Part shown: positions 1 through 10,929 of the stretch, in pieces
Layout of the letters: each line of letters begins with the position of its first letter
How positions within the stretch are numbered: the first letter of the stretch is position 1
Source: Anaeramoeba ignava
Lineage: Eukaryota > Metamonada > Anaeramoebidae
Direction of reading: 5' to 3'
Assembly (NCBI GenBank): GCA_028826165.1
Contig: JAPDFW010000068.1
Location: 135,001 to 199,000 of the forward strand
Length of the DNA: 64,000 bases
Position numbers and translations under genes: made by a program
Notes under the pieces: generated by a model
The model's database searches: none
Told to the model about the DNA's origin: nothing
The model's input: the letters and a program-made list of their open reading frames with translations, nothing else

Positions 1-2
1 AC

Positions 3-353
3 ACTGTTTCTGCTTTGGGTTCTATTCAAAATTTCACTTGTTCAAAAACTGATAATAGTTGGGCTTGTACTTGGGACCAAATCTCAGGTGTTACTTCTTA
101 TGATGTTTATCATTCTTCTGATGGTCATCCTTGGACTGCTGTTAATACTTCAGTCACTTGCACAACAAGTATTTGCAGTTATAATCAAACTGAAGACCCT
201 TCAAATGTTATTGTTGCTGTTAGAGGTCGCAAATCTTTGACCAGTTATTATCTTTGGGGAGAAACTACTCCTTGGAAATGGTACAATATTGTTTCTGATG
301 CAACTTCTTTGATGTTTGGTCTTTCACTTCTTCTTCTTGCTTTTTTTCTTTAA
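3..353 (+). CDS. C-terminal end of a secreted or surface protein with an FN3/Ig-like domain (5' partial)
   Basis: The reading frame is already open at the left window edge, so the start lies outside; the first ATG in frame is far inside the domain. The visible 117 residues contain a beta-sandwich-like stretch with paired cysteines and motifs such as WACTWDQISGVTSYDVYHSS, resembling a fibronectin type III module, plus several N-x-S/T sites. The protein ends in a hydrophobic run (LMFGLSLLLLAFFL) with no charged residues after it, which fits a GPI-anchor signal or a terminal membrane segment. This suggests a cell-surface or secretory-pathway protein. I do not recognise the specific family, and without the N-terminus the domain count is unknown. 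Confidence 0.6.
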   Translation, partial: TVSALGSIQNFTCSKTDNSWACTWDQISGVTSYDVYHSSDGHPWTAVNTSVTCTTSICSYNQTEDPSNVIVAVRGRKSLTSYYLWGETTPWKWYNIVSDATSLMFGLSLLLLAFFL

Positions 354-557
354 TTGATTTCTTTTAAGAATTTAGGAATTATTGATTGTTTTTGTTTTTG
401 TTTTTGTTTTTTTCTTTCTTTTTTCATTTCAAATTTCAAATTTCAAATTCCAGAAAAAAACAAACAAACAAACAAACAAACAAACAAATTAAAAAAGGAA
501 AATTCGTTTTAATTTAATTTCTTTTATTTCTTATTAAAAAAAAAATTTAATTTCGTT
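354..557. other. Convergent intergenic spacer
   Basis: This spacer lies between the surface-protein stop and the MED6 stop. It contains a TTTTTG repeat (about 390-415), an AAATTTC repeat (about 425-450) and an AAAC repeat (about 460-487). These are presumably 3' UTR and terminator sequence for both genes. No coding frame was seen. Confidence 0.5.
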
Positions 558-1328
558 TCATTTTTCATCAATATCCATTTTTGAGTTGAATTCAATTTCC
601 AAATCTTTTACAATATTTTCAAAAATATTATCAATAATTTGATGAATACGAGGATCTGCTTTTCTAATTTTTTGATTTTTTTGGATTTCTTGATTTTTAT
701 TTTCATTTTCATTTTCATTTCCATTTTCATTTTGAATTTGATTTTGATTTTCATTTTGATTTTGATTTTGATTTTGATTTTGATTTTGATTTTGATTTTG
801 ATTTTGATTTTGATTTTGATTTTGATTTTCTTTTTCTTTTGATTTGAAAAATTCCACCACCATTGATTTCCTGTTTCAAGTGAATATTTAATTTGATTTT
901 GTGATTCTTGATAAGCGAATTGTAAATGATGAAGAGATCGTAATAATTTTGAAGTAACTAAATTTGACAATGTTGGACATTCATGAACTTCTCCTTCAAA
1001 AATATAATAAGCTCCATGTAATGTAATTTCAGGAGATTCTTCTCTATTTCTGTTTGTTACAACATTTCGTGTTTGATCTTGTATTACATATGTGTCTGGA
1101 TGGCGTGAACGCACTATATAGTGTTTTCCATACATTTTTCTTAATTAAAAAAATTTAATTTTTTTAATTTTAATTTTAAATTTTAATTTTTTTTTACTCA
1201 AGTCTTGATGAATCAAATTGTTGCATTTTACAAAATTCATTATTACAATGTGGATCATAAAATGGTGTTTGTGAAAAGAAATCTATAACTTCATCATCAT
1301 TTGTAAATGGTGCTTGTTCTCTTTCCAT
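558..1328 (-). CDS. MED6: Mediator complex subunit 6, two exons, with one apparent single-base frame break
   Basis: Exon 1 (1328-1198) carries the MED6 signature VIDFFSQTPFYDPHCNNEF. A 58-nt GT...AG intron (1197-1140) follows, and exon 2 (1139-558) continues with YVIQ, AYYIFEGEVHECPTLSNLV and LRSLHHLQFAYQES, matching the conserved MED6 core, then the W-W-W motif. MED6 sits in the Mediator head and links activators to RNA polymerase II. After the WWW motif the conserved frame runs into K/I repeats, while the -1 frame gives FFKSKEKE, an N/Q/E tract and a plausible acidic C-terminus ending at 558. One extra T in the five-T run (plus-strand 847-851) would join them, giving about 237 residues. The simplest explanation is an assembly or sequencing indel; pseudogenisation is less likely because everything else is conserved. 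The start ATG at 1328 lies 63 bp from the divergent BTB-TLDc gene. Confidence 0.9.
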
Positions 1329-1391
1329 TTGAAAAGAAAAAAATGAAAAAAATTAAATTTCATTTTTTTTCTTTTTTATTTATTTTTTAAA
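1329..1391. promoter_or_regulatory. Compact bidirectional promoter between MED6 and the BTB-TLDc gene
   Basis: Only 63 bp separate the two divergent ATGs. Each strand has its own copy of the T-rich CATTTTTT-type element found before most starts in this window: CATTTTTTTC on the minus strand (about 1344-1335) and TTTCATTTTTTTTC on the plus strand (1358-1371). Confidence 0.5.
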
Positions 1392-2879
1392 ATGGAAAAT
1401 TATTTAAATTTAGAAAAACTTTCAAATGATTTAAAAAATTTATTTCAAAATCAAAATCAAAATCAAAATCAAAATCAAAATGAAAAAGAAAAAGAAAGTT
1501 ATTTTGATTTTGAAATAATTTGTGAACAAAATAAAACTTCATTTAAAACTCATAAATCAATTCTTTCTTCAAGAAGTCATTATTTTAAATCACTTTTCAG
1601 TTCAAAAATGAAAGAATATCAAGAAAATAAATTAATTCTAAAAGATGTTTCAAGTTCAATTCTATTCTCAATTTTGAATTATCTTTATTCAGGAAAAATT
1701 GAAATTGATTTAGAAAATGCAATTCAAATTTTAGTTTTTTCATCAAAATATTTAATTGATGAATTAATTGATTTTTCTTTCAATTTTATCAAAAAGAATT
1801 TACAATTTGAAACTATTGTTGATATTCTTAAATTATCAGAATCAATGAACTTAAATCAATTATTGGATTATTCTTATCAATTTATTTTGGAAAATTTTAA
1901 TGAATTTATCAAAACTTCATTTTTTCTTGAACTTGAAGAAAATCATTTAAATTTTATTTTATTAAATGATCGAATTTTAACAAGTGAGTTTGAAATTTTA
2001 CAAACAATAATCAAATGGGGAAAACATAAATCAAATATTAATCAAGTAAAGAAAGAAAAAGAAAAAGAAAAAGAAAAATTAAGAATTCAAATTTCAAATA
2101 TCATTCAAAAAATCAGATTTATTGATTTTACAAAAAAAGAACTTGAAGATACTTTGAAAGAAGATTTAATTCCAAATCAAATTTCTGAAAAATTAATTCT
2201 ATTCCAAAAACTTCAAAATCAAAATGATAATGAAAAAGAACTAAATCAATTTATTGAACAAGAAAATTCATTCATTTTCAAATCAAGATTTAAATTTGAA
2301 TCATCAATTATTCGAGAGAAAGAACATTTCAAGAAATTAAAAGAATGGACAAACGATGATGAATTCTTTTCCAAAATAAAATTAGGATTTTCAGCCAAAA
2401 GAGATGGATTTGATTGTAAAAAATGGCATGAAAAATGTGATGAAAAAGGAAAAACATTAGTTATCATCAAAACAAAAGATAATTTTATTTTTGGAGGATT
2501 TACTCAAGTTGGATGGACAAATGATCAATCAAAATGGAGTTTGATTTGGAAAAATCCTGATAGAGGATGGATTTCTGATCCAAATGCATTTATTTTTTCA
2601 TTAAGAAATGATAAACATAATAGAAAACCAGAGAAATTTCCGATTAAGACATCACAAGAAAGATTTGCAATTAAGTATCATTCAAATTATGGACCTGAAT
2701 TTGGAAATTATCATGCAGATTTTTATATAAATTGTGACTTAAAAACTGGACATTCAAATATAGGAAATAGTTACAATATGCCTAATGGAATTACTTACAA
2801 TACAAATGAATCTAAAAGATATTTAACTGGTTCTTATGCTAAGTGGGTTATTGATGAACTTGAAACTTACTTCATTTAA
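1392..2879 (+). CDS. BTB-BACK-TLDc domain protein
   Basis: This is a single intact exon of 495 residues. After a short N-terminal stretch with an N/Q repeat (about residues 18-30), a BTB/POZ fold runs from about 35 to 135 (FKTHKSILSSRSHYFKSLF, then the YLYSGKIEID helix pair). A BACK-like helical region follows to about 240. The C-terminal 180 residues form a TLDc domain: FGGFTQVGWTNDQSKWS, FIFSLRNDKHNRKPEKF, and the glycine/tyrosine-rich end with FYINCDL. BTB-BACK proteins are usually cullin-3 substrate adaptors. TLDc domains occur in oxidation-resistance and V-ATPase-binding proteins. BTB-TLDc combinations are known in amoeboid protists. The substrate is unknown. The ATG follows a T-rich promoter tract. 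Confidence 0.9.
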   Translation: MENYLNLEKLSNDLKNLFQNQNQNQNQNQNEKEKESYFDFEIICEQNKTSFKTHKSILSSRSHYFKSLFSSKMKEYQENKLILKDVSSSILFSILNYLYSGKIEIDLENAIQILVFSSKYLIDELIDFSFNFIKKNLQFETIVDILKLSESMNLNQLLDYSYQFILENFNEFIKTSFFLELEENHLNFILLNDRILTSEFEILQTIIKWGKHKSNINQVKKEKEKEKEKLRIQISNIIQKIRFIDFTKKELEDTLKEDLIPNQISEKLILFQKLQNQNDNEKELNQFIEQENSFIFKSRFKFESSIIREKEHFKKLKEWTNDDEFFSKIKLGFSAKRDGFDCKKWHEKCDEKGKTLVIIKTKDNFIFGGFTQVGWTNDQSKWSLIWKNPDRGWISDPNAFIFSLRNDKHNRKPEKFPIKTSQERFAIKYHSNYGPEFGNYHADFYINCDLKTGHSNIGNSYNMPNGITYNTNESKRYLTGSYAKWVIDELETYFI

Positions 2880-2925
2880 AAAATTTTTTTTCTTTTTTTT
2901 TTTTTCATTTTTTTTCTTTTTAAAA

Positions 2926-4688
2926 ATGAATGAAATTTTATTTTTTGGTGCAAATCAATCACCAATTCTTTTCAAAAATGAACCAAATCAAATAACAAAA
3001 CCAATTCAATTTAAATTTGAAAATGAAAATGAAAAACAAATTAAACAAATTTTATCATCAAATTATTCAGTTTTTTTCCTTTTTGAAAATGGAAAAACAA
3101 TCAAATATTCAGAAGATTCAAATCAAAATCCTGAAAAAGAAGAAATCCAAATTGAAAATATTCAAAAAGTAACTGTTGGTAATGAAAATGAAGCTATTTT
3201 AACAATAGAAGGAAATGTATTTGCCAAAGGAGAAGATATTAATCCAAAAAATCCAAAAGAATTTATCAATATTTCATCATTAATTGAAGATTCAAAATGA
3301 TAGAATAATTCAAGATATTGTCTCTGGATCTTTTTCTATTTACTTATTAACTTCAAATCAAAATGTTTACGGAATTGGTTCAAATGATTATGGTCAACTT
3401 GGTTTTGATTCTAAAACACTTGAAATTATAGAAAAACCAATTTTAATGATGAAAAATGTTTCTAAAATATTTTCAGGAAATTCTTCAAATTGTGTTTTTC
3501 TTTTAAATTCAAACCAAGAATTATTTGGATGTGGTGATAATGAATATGGTCAACTTGGATTAGGAGAATCAATAAAAGAAAGAAGAATCAATAAATTAAT
3601 CAAAATCCAAAATATTCCAAAAGGCAAAATAATTGATATTCAATGTGGATATTTTCATTCAGTAATGTTGATTGAAAATCAAAATCAAAATCCAAAAAGA
3701 AAACTTTATTCATGTGGATTTTCTCTATATAATGGACTTGGCAAAAATGAAAATGTAGATAATTATGAATTTACTGAAATCAAATCATCTTTATTTGAAA
3801 ATGAAAATGATGATATTCTTGATTTTTCTGTTGGAAATGATCATACTTTGATTTTAACATCCAATTCAAAATTAATTGGATTTGGGAATAATTCTAATGG
3901 TCAATTAGGAACTGGAAATACAGATAAACAATTAATTCCAATTCAAATTGAACTTCCTAAATTAAGATTTAATGAAGAAATTTCCAATTATCATATTTAT
4001 TCTGGTATTAGTCATTCATTTCTTTATTATTTTCCTTCTTTTTCCAATCTTGAAGAAGATTTGATAAAATTATTTAGAAAAGAAAAGAATTTTGTAATAT
4101 TTCATTTAAAACCAGAAAATGGAGAAATAATCAAAGCTCATAAATTAATATTGAAATATAGATTAAATCAAAATCAAAATGAAATTGAAAAACTTCAAGA
4201 AATTATTTCAAAAATCAATTAAAGAATCAAATGAAATATTTGAAATGATTTATTCAAACAGAATAATAAATCCAAAATTATATTCTGAAATTAAAGAAAT
4301 TATAAATTCAAATGAAAAAATTGAAGAAACAATGAAAAGAATTTATTTAAATGAAAATGAAAAAGATTTTATAATTGAAAGAAAAGAAAAACAATATAAA
4401 TTCCCTAAATTAATATTAATAATGAGAAGTGAATTATATCGAGGAATGTTTTTATATGTAACTGAAGATAAATCAAATAAAGTTACAGATTATAGTGAAT
4501 TAAGTAATAAATCATTTCAAATATTTGAATATTGGATTTATTCAAATCAAATTTATTCAAATCAAAGAAGGAATTAGAAATTACACAAGAAATAATTGAT
4601 GAATTAGAAACTGGAATTGATTATTTAAAATTAAAAATCAAAACAAATCCAAAATTTATTTGATTTATTAATTAACAAATTTAAAATA
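2926..4688 (+). pseudogene. Decayed RCC1-BTB paralogue
   Basis: This starts MNEILFFGANQSP like its intact relative at 8876 and carries the same RCC1-like blades (GSNDYGQLG, GCGDNEYGQLGLG), the first BTB half (KAHKLILKYRL) and the second (FPKLILIMRSELYRGMFL). Compared with that relative it has several lesions: a frame change at about 3291-3294, loss of two As in the run at 4210-4214, a repeat-associated duplication/deletion near 4536-4570 that brings in a stop, and more small indels in the last 100 bases. With at least four independent lesions it is better called a pseudogene than a sequencing artefact. It was intronless, as all copies are. Confidence 0.85.
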
Positions 4689-5007
4689 ATCAAAATTCAA
4701 AATTAAAAAAATTAAAATTAAAATTAAAATTAAAATTAAAATTAAAATCAAAATTAAAATTCAAAATCAAAATCAAAATCAAAATTAAAAATCAAAAGTC
4801 ATTTTTGGAATTTTCAAAAATCAAAAATTAAAAAGGAAAAAATCATTTTTTTTGATTCTCAAATTTAATTTTGATTAAAAAATCAAAAATTAAAAAGAAA
4901 AAAAGAAAAATCAAAGGAAAAAATTGAAGGAAAAAGTAGAAAAAAAATCAAAGTAATAAACGAAAACGCAATCAAGAAAAATAAAAATGAAGAAGGAAAT
5001 AAATTAG
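4689..5007. other. AT-rich spacer and unresolved 5' end of the DRC3-like gene
   Basis: AAAATT/AAAATC hexamers fill about 4700-4790, and a CATTTTTTTTG element that looks like the local promoter motif lies near 4850. The frame leading into the LRR gene is open from 4875 but has no ATG. The only nearby ATG (4987) is in another frame and meets a stop after six codons. Confidence 0.4.
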
Positions 5008-6650
5008 ATCTTTCATTTAATGAAATTTTTGAAATAAATCATTTAGTTGGATTAAAAAGAATAAAAGAATTAAATTTGGATAATAATAAAATTAGAAAAA
5101 TAAGTGGATTGGATGAATTACCTCAATTAACATCATTGAATCTTTCTTTTAATCAAATAAAAGAAATAGATAATTTGCAAAAATTAACTCAACTTGAAAA
5201 ATTATGTTTGAGTCACAACCAAATTTCTAAAATTCAAGGATTAAATTCTTGTAGAAAAACATTGAAAATTTTCTCAATTAGTGACAATTTAATTCAAAAT
5301 GATCTTCAGGAAATTCTTTGTTATCTAAGAAAATTCACAAGTTTAAAATCATTGAATTTAAAAGGAAATTTAATTGAAAAACTTCCTCAATTTAAATCTT
5401 ATGTTTTGGCTTATTTGAACCAACTAAGTTTTTTGGATTTTAAATTGTTGAAAAAACAAGAAGTAAAAAAAGAAGGAAAAAAAAAATTCTCAAAATAATC
5501 TAATTATAACTTCTTTTTGGTTTTAATGTTAATTTAGTTTATTCAAGCAAGGAAGCAATTTGAAGATGAAATTTTCCAAATTGAGGAACAAGAAAGAATT
5601 TTTGAAAACAAAAAAATCAAGAATAAAGAAACAAAAAAAGAAGTTCAAAAATTAAATCAATTTAATTCAAATATCTCAGAACTATTATTAAATTTAATTG
5701 AAATCCAAGAAGAAATTTTAGATTTTAATTCTCAAAAAGGAATGATTGGAATTTTTAAGGAAAAACTAAATTTAATCAATAATTCTTTTATTCACAAAAT
5801 GATGAAATTGAATTTAGAAAGAAATGAAAAAATGGAACAATTTGAATCAAAAATTCAAGAATTAGGAAAAAATTTTGAGCAAAAAATGAAAAAAATGATT
5901 CAAGAAAAAAAGAAAGAAAATGTTAAAGAAATCCAAAATTCTTTATTAATTTTAGAATTGGATAGAAATTTAAATCAACAAAATTATCAACAAATTCTCT
6001 CAAAAGAAATTAATGAAATTTCAAAAGAAATTGAAAATGTGATTCAATCAATGTAAGAAAAGGAATTAAAAAAAATTAATTTCTTAAAGAAAAAAATATA
6101 TAACTTAAAATATTTATTTTAAATCACAAATAGTTTTTTGGATTTTCTCAATTTTCTCAATGATTTTCAAAATCAAAATCAAAATCAAAATCAAAATCAA
6201 AATCAAAATCAAAATCAAATTCAAAATCAAAATCAAAATCAAAATCAAAATCAAAATCAAAATCAAATTCAAAATCAAAATCAAATTCAAAATCAAAATC
6301 AAATTCAAATTCAAAATCAAAATCAAATTCAAAATCAAAATCAAAATCAAAATGGAAATCAAAATCAAAATCAAAATCAAAATCAAAATCAAATTCAAAA
6401 TCAAATTCAAAATCAAAATCAAATTCAAAATCAAATTCAAATTCAAAATCAAATTCAAAATCAAATTCAAAATCAAATTCAAATTTCAAAAAGTAAACAA
6501 ATTTTGGAAATTGAAAAAACAAAAAAAATATTGATTGAAAAAGAGAAAGAAAAAATGGAAAATATAATCAAAACAATCAAAAAACAGGAAAGGAAAAGAA
6601 ATCGAGGAAATTTAATTTTCATTTTGAATTTGGAACAATTCAAAAAATAA
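5008..6650 (+). CDS. DRC3-like (LRRC48-like) leucine-rich repeat, coiled-coil protein; 5' end unresolved
   Basis: Three exons can be joined in phase: from about 5008 to 5462, 5538-6052 and 6134-6650, with introns 5463-5537 (GTAAAA...TTTAG) and 6053-6133 (GTAAGA...ATAG). The first exon gives five or six SDS22-type leucine-rich repeats ([31 protein letters not shown] and so on) and an LRR cap with [15 protein letters not shown]. It then leads into [16 protein letters not shown] and a long coiled coil. This order and the cap match DRC3 of the nexin-dynein regulatory complex in motile cilia. The last exon adds a roughly 100-residue N/Q/I tract and a basic coiled-coil tail. No in-frame ATG precedes the LRRs: either a 5' exon was missed, there is an indel near the out-of-frame ATG at 4987, or the gene is truncated. 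Other LRR coiled-coil families remain possible. Confidence 0.65.
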
Positions 6651-6697
6651 ATTCCAAAAATTAAAAAATTATTTTTTCATTTTTTTCTTTTTCAAAA

Positions 6698-8475
6698 ATG
6701 AATGAAATTTTATTTTTTGGTGCAAATCAATCACCAAAACTTTTCAAAAATGAACCAAATATAATAACAAAACCAATTCAATTTAAATTTGAAAATGAAA
6801 ATGAAAATGAAAATGAAAAACAAATTAAAAAAATTTCATCAGGAACTTATTCAACAATTTTCCTTTTTAAAAATGGAAAAGCAATAGAATATTTAAATGA
6901 AAATGATTCAAAACAAAATCCTCAAAAAATCCAAATTGAAGAAAATATTCAAAAAGTAACTGTTGGTTTTGAAAATGAAGCTATTTTAACAAAAGAAGGA
7001 AATGTATTTGCCAAAGGAGAAGATATTAATCCAAATAATCCAAATGAATTTATCAATATTTCATCATTAATTGAAGATAAAAATGATAGAATAATTCAAG
7101 ATATTGTTTCTGGAGCTAGTTCAATTTACTTATTAACTTCAAATCAAAATGTTTACGGAATTGGTTCAAATGATTATGGTCAATTTGGTGTTGATTCTAA
7201 AACACTTGAAATTATAAAAAAACCAATTTTAATGATGAAAAATGTTTCTAAAATATTTTCAGGAAATTCTTCAAATTGTGTTTTTCTTTTAAATTCAAAT
7301 CAAGAATTATTTGGATGTGGTGATAATTATTCTGCCCAACTTGGATTAGGAAAATCAAGAAAAGAAGAAACAGAAATGAATGAATTAACCAAAATCCAAA
7401 ATATTCCAAAAGGCAAAATAATTGATATTCAATGTGGAAATTTTTATTCAATAATGTTGATTGAAAATGAAAATGAAAATCCAAAAAGAAAACTTTATTC
7501 ATGTGGAGATTATCGATTTAATGGACTTGGCAAAGAAAAAGAAAAAGAAAATACTTATGAATTTACTGAAATTAAATCATCTTTATTTGAAAATGAAAAT
7601 GATAATATTATTGATTTTTCTGTTGGTGTTTATCATACTTTGATTTTAACATCCAATTCAAAATTAATAGTATTTGGAAATAATTCTAATGGTCAATTAG
7701 GAACTGGAGATATAAATAATCAATTAATTCCAATTCAAATTGAACTTCCTAAATTAAGATTTAATGAAGATATTTCCAATTATCATATTTCTTGTGGAGA
7801 TGACAAATTATTTCTTTATTATTCTCCTTTTTTTCCAATCTTGAAGAAGATTTGATAAAATTATTTAGAAGAAAAGAATTTTGTAATATTTCATTTAAAA
7901 CCGAAAATGGAGAAATAATTGAAGCTCATAAATTAATATTGAAATATAGATTAAATCAAATTGAAAATGAAATTGAAAAACTTAAAGAAATTATTTCAAA
8001 AAAATCAATTAAAGAATCAAATCAAATATTTGAAATGATTTATTCAAACAATTCCAAAATAAATCCAAAATTATATTTTGAAATTAAAGAAATTATAAAT
8101 TCAAATGAAAAAATAGAAGAAACAATGAAAAGAATTTATTTAAATGAAAATGAAAAAGATTTTATAATTGAAAGAAAAGAAAAACAATATAAATTCCCAA
8201 AATTAATATTAATAATGAGAAGTGAATTATATCGAGGAATGTTTTTATCTGTAACAAATGATACTTCTAATAAAGTTACAGATTATAGTGAATTAAGTAA
8301 TAAATCATTTCAAATATTTGAATATTGGATTTATTCAAATCAAATCAAAGAAGGAATTCAAATTACACAAGAAATAATTGATGAATTAGAAACTGGAATT
8401 GATTATTTTCAATTAAATCAAACAAATCCAAATTTATTTGATTTATTAATTAAAAAATTTAATAATCAAAATTAA
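6698..8475 (+). CDS. RCC1-BTB protein with one homopolymer frame break
   Basis: This paralogue of the intact gene at 8876 reads from MNEILFFGANQSPKLF through the RCC1-like blades to the FLYYSP motif. The frame then breaks in a seven-T run (7828-7834) and resumes immediately as EEDLIKLFRRKEFCNISF through both BTB halves to the normal end. One added T restores about 592 residues. Apart from this base the whole length is family-like, so an assembly error or a very recent mutation are both possible. RCC1 blades usually form a seven-bladed propeller for protein or chromatin binding, and the BTB part suggests a cullin-3 adaptor role. No introns. Confidence 0.75.
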
Positions 8476-8875
8476 AATCAAAATTAAAATCAAAATTAAA
8501 ATTTTTATTGTTTTTAAAAAGAAAAGAAAAAAAAATCTTTTCTTCATAATTAAATCATCTTCTTTCATCATAAATAAAATTCAAATTTGTTATTTTCCTT
8601 TTTTTTTTAATAAAAAATTTCTCAAGTTTTCTATTCATTTTTTTTTTTTGGAATTTTTTTAAATGAAAAAAATAAAAGCATTTCAATAAGGAAATTGACG
8701 TTTCATAATTTAATTTTTTTTAAATTTTGTTCGTTCTCTAAATTTTGTTATTTCATTTTGGAAATCATTAAAAAAAAAAAAAAAGTTTTTCCTTTATTAT
8801 CAACTTTCGAATTAAAATTTTGAAAAGAAAAATGAAAAAATTTAAAAATTGAAATTCATTTTTTCATTTTCAAAA
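8476..8875. other. AT-rich intergenic spacer
   Basis: This spacer separates two tandem RCC1-BTB genes. It holds short AAAATC hexamers, poly-A and poly-T runs and no coding frame. The final 20 bases before the next ATG contain the TTTTTTCATTTTC element typical of local promoters. Confidence 0.5.
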
Positions 8876-10663
8876 ATGAATGAAATTATATTTTTTGGTC
8901 AAAATGTATCTCCAAAACTTTTAAAAAATGAACCAAATATAATAGCAAAACCAATTCAATTTGAAAATGAAAATGAAAATGAAAATGAAAATGAAAAACA
9001 AATTAAACAAATTTTATCATCAAATTATTCAATACTTTTCCTTTTTGAAAATGGGGAATTAATTGAATTTTTAGAAGATGAAGATGATTCAAATCAAAAT
9101 CCTGAAAAGATCGAAATCCAAATTGAAGAAAATATTCAAAAAGTAACTGTTGGTTTTGAAAATGAAGCTATTTTAACAAAAGAAGGAAATGTATTTACCA
9201 AAATTTTTGATATTAATCCAAATAATTCAAAAGAATTTATCAATATTTCATCATTAATTGAAGATAAAAATGATAGAATAATTCAAGATATTGTTTCTGG
9301 ATACAATTCAATTTACTTATTAACTTCAAATCAAAATGCTTATGAATTTAGACCAAATAAAGATGGACAATTTGTTTTTGATTCTAATACACTTAAAGAA
9401 GCAGAAAAACCAATTTTAATGATGAAAAATGTTTCTAAAATATTTTCAGGAAATTCTTCAGATTATGTTTTTCTTTTAAATTCAAATCAAGAATTATTTG
9501 GATCTGGATATAATAATCAAGGCCAACTTGGATTAGGAGAATCAAGAAAAGAAGAAACAAAAATCTATGAATTAACCAAAATCCAAAATATTCCAAAAGG
9601 CAAAATAATTGATATTCAATCTGGATATTTTCATTCAATAATTTTGATTGAAGATCAAAATGAAAATCAAAATCCAAAAAGAAAACTTTATTCATGTGGA
9701 GATTATCGATATAATGGACTTGGCAAAGAAAATGAAAATAATTATGAATTTACTGAAATCAAATCATCTTTATTTGAAAATGATGATAATATTATTGATT
9801 TTTCTGTTGGATATAATCACACTTTGATTTTAACATCCAATTCAAAATTAATAGGATTTGGAGATGATTTATATGGCCAATTAGGAACTGGAGATGCAAA
9901 AAATCAATTAATTCCAATTCAAATTGAACTTCCTAAATTAAGATTTAATGAAGAAATTTCCAATTATCATCTTTATTGTGGTGCTTATCATTCATTTCTT
10001 TATTATTCTCCTCCTTCTTTTTCCAATCTTGAAGAAGATTTGATAAAATTATTTGAAAGAAAAGAATTTTGCAATATTTCATTTAAAACCGAAAATGGAG
10101 AAATAATCAAAGCTCATAAATTAATATTGAAATATAGATTAAATCAAAATCAAAATCAAATTGAAAAACTTCAAGAAATTATTTCAAAAAAATCAATTAA
10201 AGAATCAAATCAAATATTTGAAATGATTTATTCAAACAATCCCAAAATAAATCCAAAATTATATTTTGAAATTAAAGAAATTATAAATTCAAATGAAAAA
10301 ATTGAAGAAACAATGAAAAGAATTTATTTAAATGAAAATGAAAATGAAAAAGATTTTATAATTGAAAGAAAAGAAAAACAATATAAATTTCCCAAATTAA
10401 TATTAATAATGAGAAGTGAATTATATCGAGGAATGTTTTTATCTGTTACAGAAGATAAATCTAATAAAGTTACAGATTATAGTGAATTAAGTAATAAATC
10501 ATTTCAAATATTTGAATATTGGATTTATTCAAATCAAATTAAAGAAGAAATTCAAATTACACAAGAAATAATTGATGAATTAGAAACTGGAATTGATTAT
10601 TTTCAATTAAATCAAACAAATCCAAATTTATTTGATTTATTAATTAACAAATTTAATAATTAA
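8876..10663 (+). CDS. RCC1-BTB protein, intact family reference copy
   Basis: This uninterrupted frame of 595 residues begins at the ATG at 8876; the frame extends 27 bases further upstream only through a TTG and is not the likely start. The first roughly 390 residues are RCC1-like repeats with the G-x-G-x(4)-G-Q-L-G type motif (GYNNQGQLGLGES, GFGDDLYGQLGTGD). The C-terminal 200 residues are a split BTB arrangement. The first half is FCNISFKTENGEIIKAHKLILKYRL, followed by a charged helical insert of about 80 residues, then IERKEKQYKFPKLILIMRSE leading to RGMFLSV and the FEYWIYSNQ helix. Six further copies and a relic occur in the window. The family is intronless and tandemly arrayed; the molecular partner is unknown. 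Confidence 0.85.
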   Translation: MNEIIFFGQNVSPKLLKNEPNIIAKPIQFENENENENENEKQIKQILSSNYSILFLFENGELIEFLEDEDDSNQNPEKIEIQIEENIQKVTVGFENEAILTKEGNVFTKIFDINPNNSKEFINISSLIEDKNDRIIQDIVSGYNSIYLLTSNQNAYEFRPNKDGQFVFDSNTLKEAEKPILMMKNVSKIFSGNSSDYVFLLNSNQELFGSGYNNQGQLGLGESRKEETKIYELTKIQNIPKGKIIDIQSGYFHSIILIEDQNENQNPKRKLYSCGDYRYNGLGKENENNYEFTEIKSSLFENDDNIIDFSVGYNHTLILTSNSKLIGFGDDLYGQLGTGDAKNQLIPIQIELPKLRFNEEISNYHLYCGAYHSFLYYSPPSFSNLEEDLIKLFERKEFCNISFKTENGEIIKAHKLILKYRLNQNQNQIEKLQEIISKKSIKESNQIFEMIYSNNPKINPKLYFEIKEIINSNEKIEETMKRIYLNENENEKDFIIERKEKQYKFPKLILIMRSELYRGMFLSVTEDKSNKVTDYSELSNKSFQIFEYWIYSNQIKEEIQITQEIIDELETGIDYFQLNQTNPNLFDLLINKFNN

Positions 10664-10907
10664 AATTAAAATTAAAATTAAAATTAAAATTAAAATTAAA
10701 TTCAAAATTAAATTTAATAATTAAATTTAAAATTAAAATTAAAATCAAAATTAAAATTAAAATTAAAATTAAAATTAAAATTTAAATTAAAATTAAAATT
10801 AAAATTAAAATTAAAATTAAAATCAAAATCAAAATTAAAATCAAAATTAATATCAAAATTAAAATTAAAATTAAAATTAAAATTAAAAAAATAAAAAAAT
10901 AAAAAAT
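10664..10907. repeat. AAAATT/AAAATC hexamer array
   Basis: This is an almost pure array of AAAATT units with occasional AAAATC units, lying between the RCC1-BTB stop and the PPAT promoter (TCATTTTTTCATTTTC, about 10908-10922). No coding potential is seen apart from repeat-derived frames. Confidence 0.85.
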
Positions 10908-10929
10908 CATTTTTTCATTTTCTAATCAA

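Noticed and set aside
4987..5007. ATG at 4987 as the start of the DRC3-like gene
   Set aside because: It is in a different frame and hits a stop after six codons. It could only work if there were an indel.
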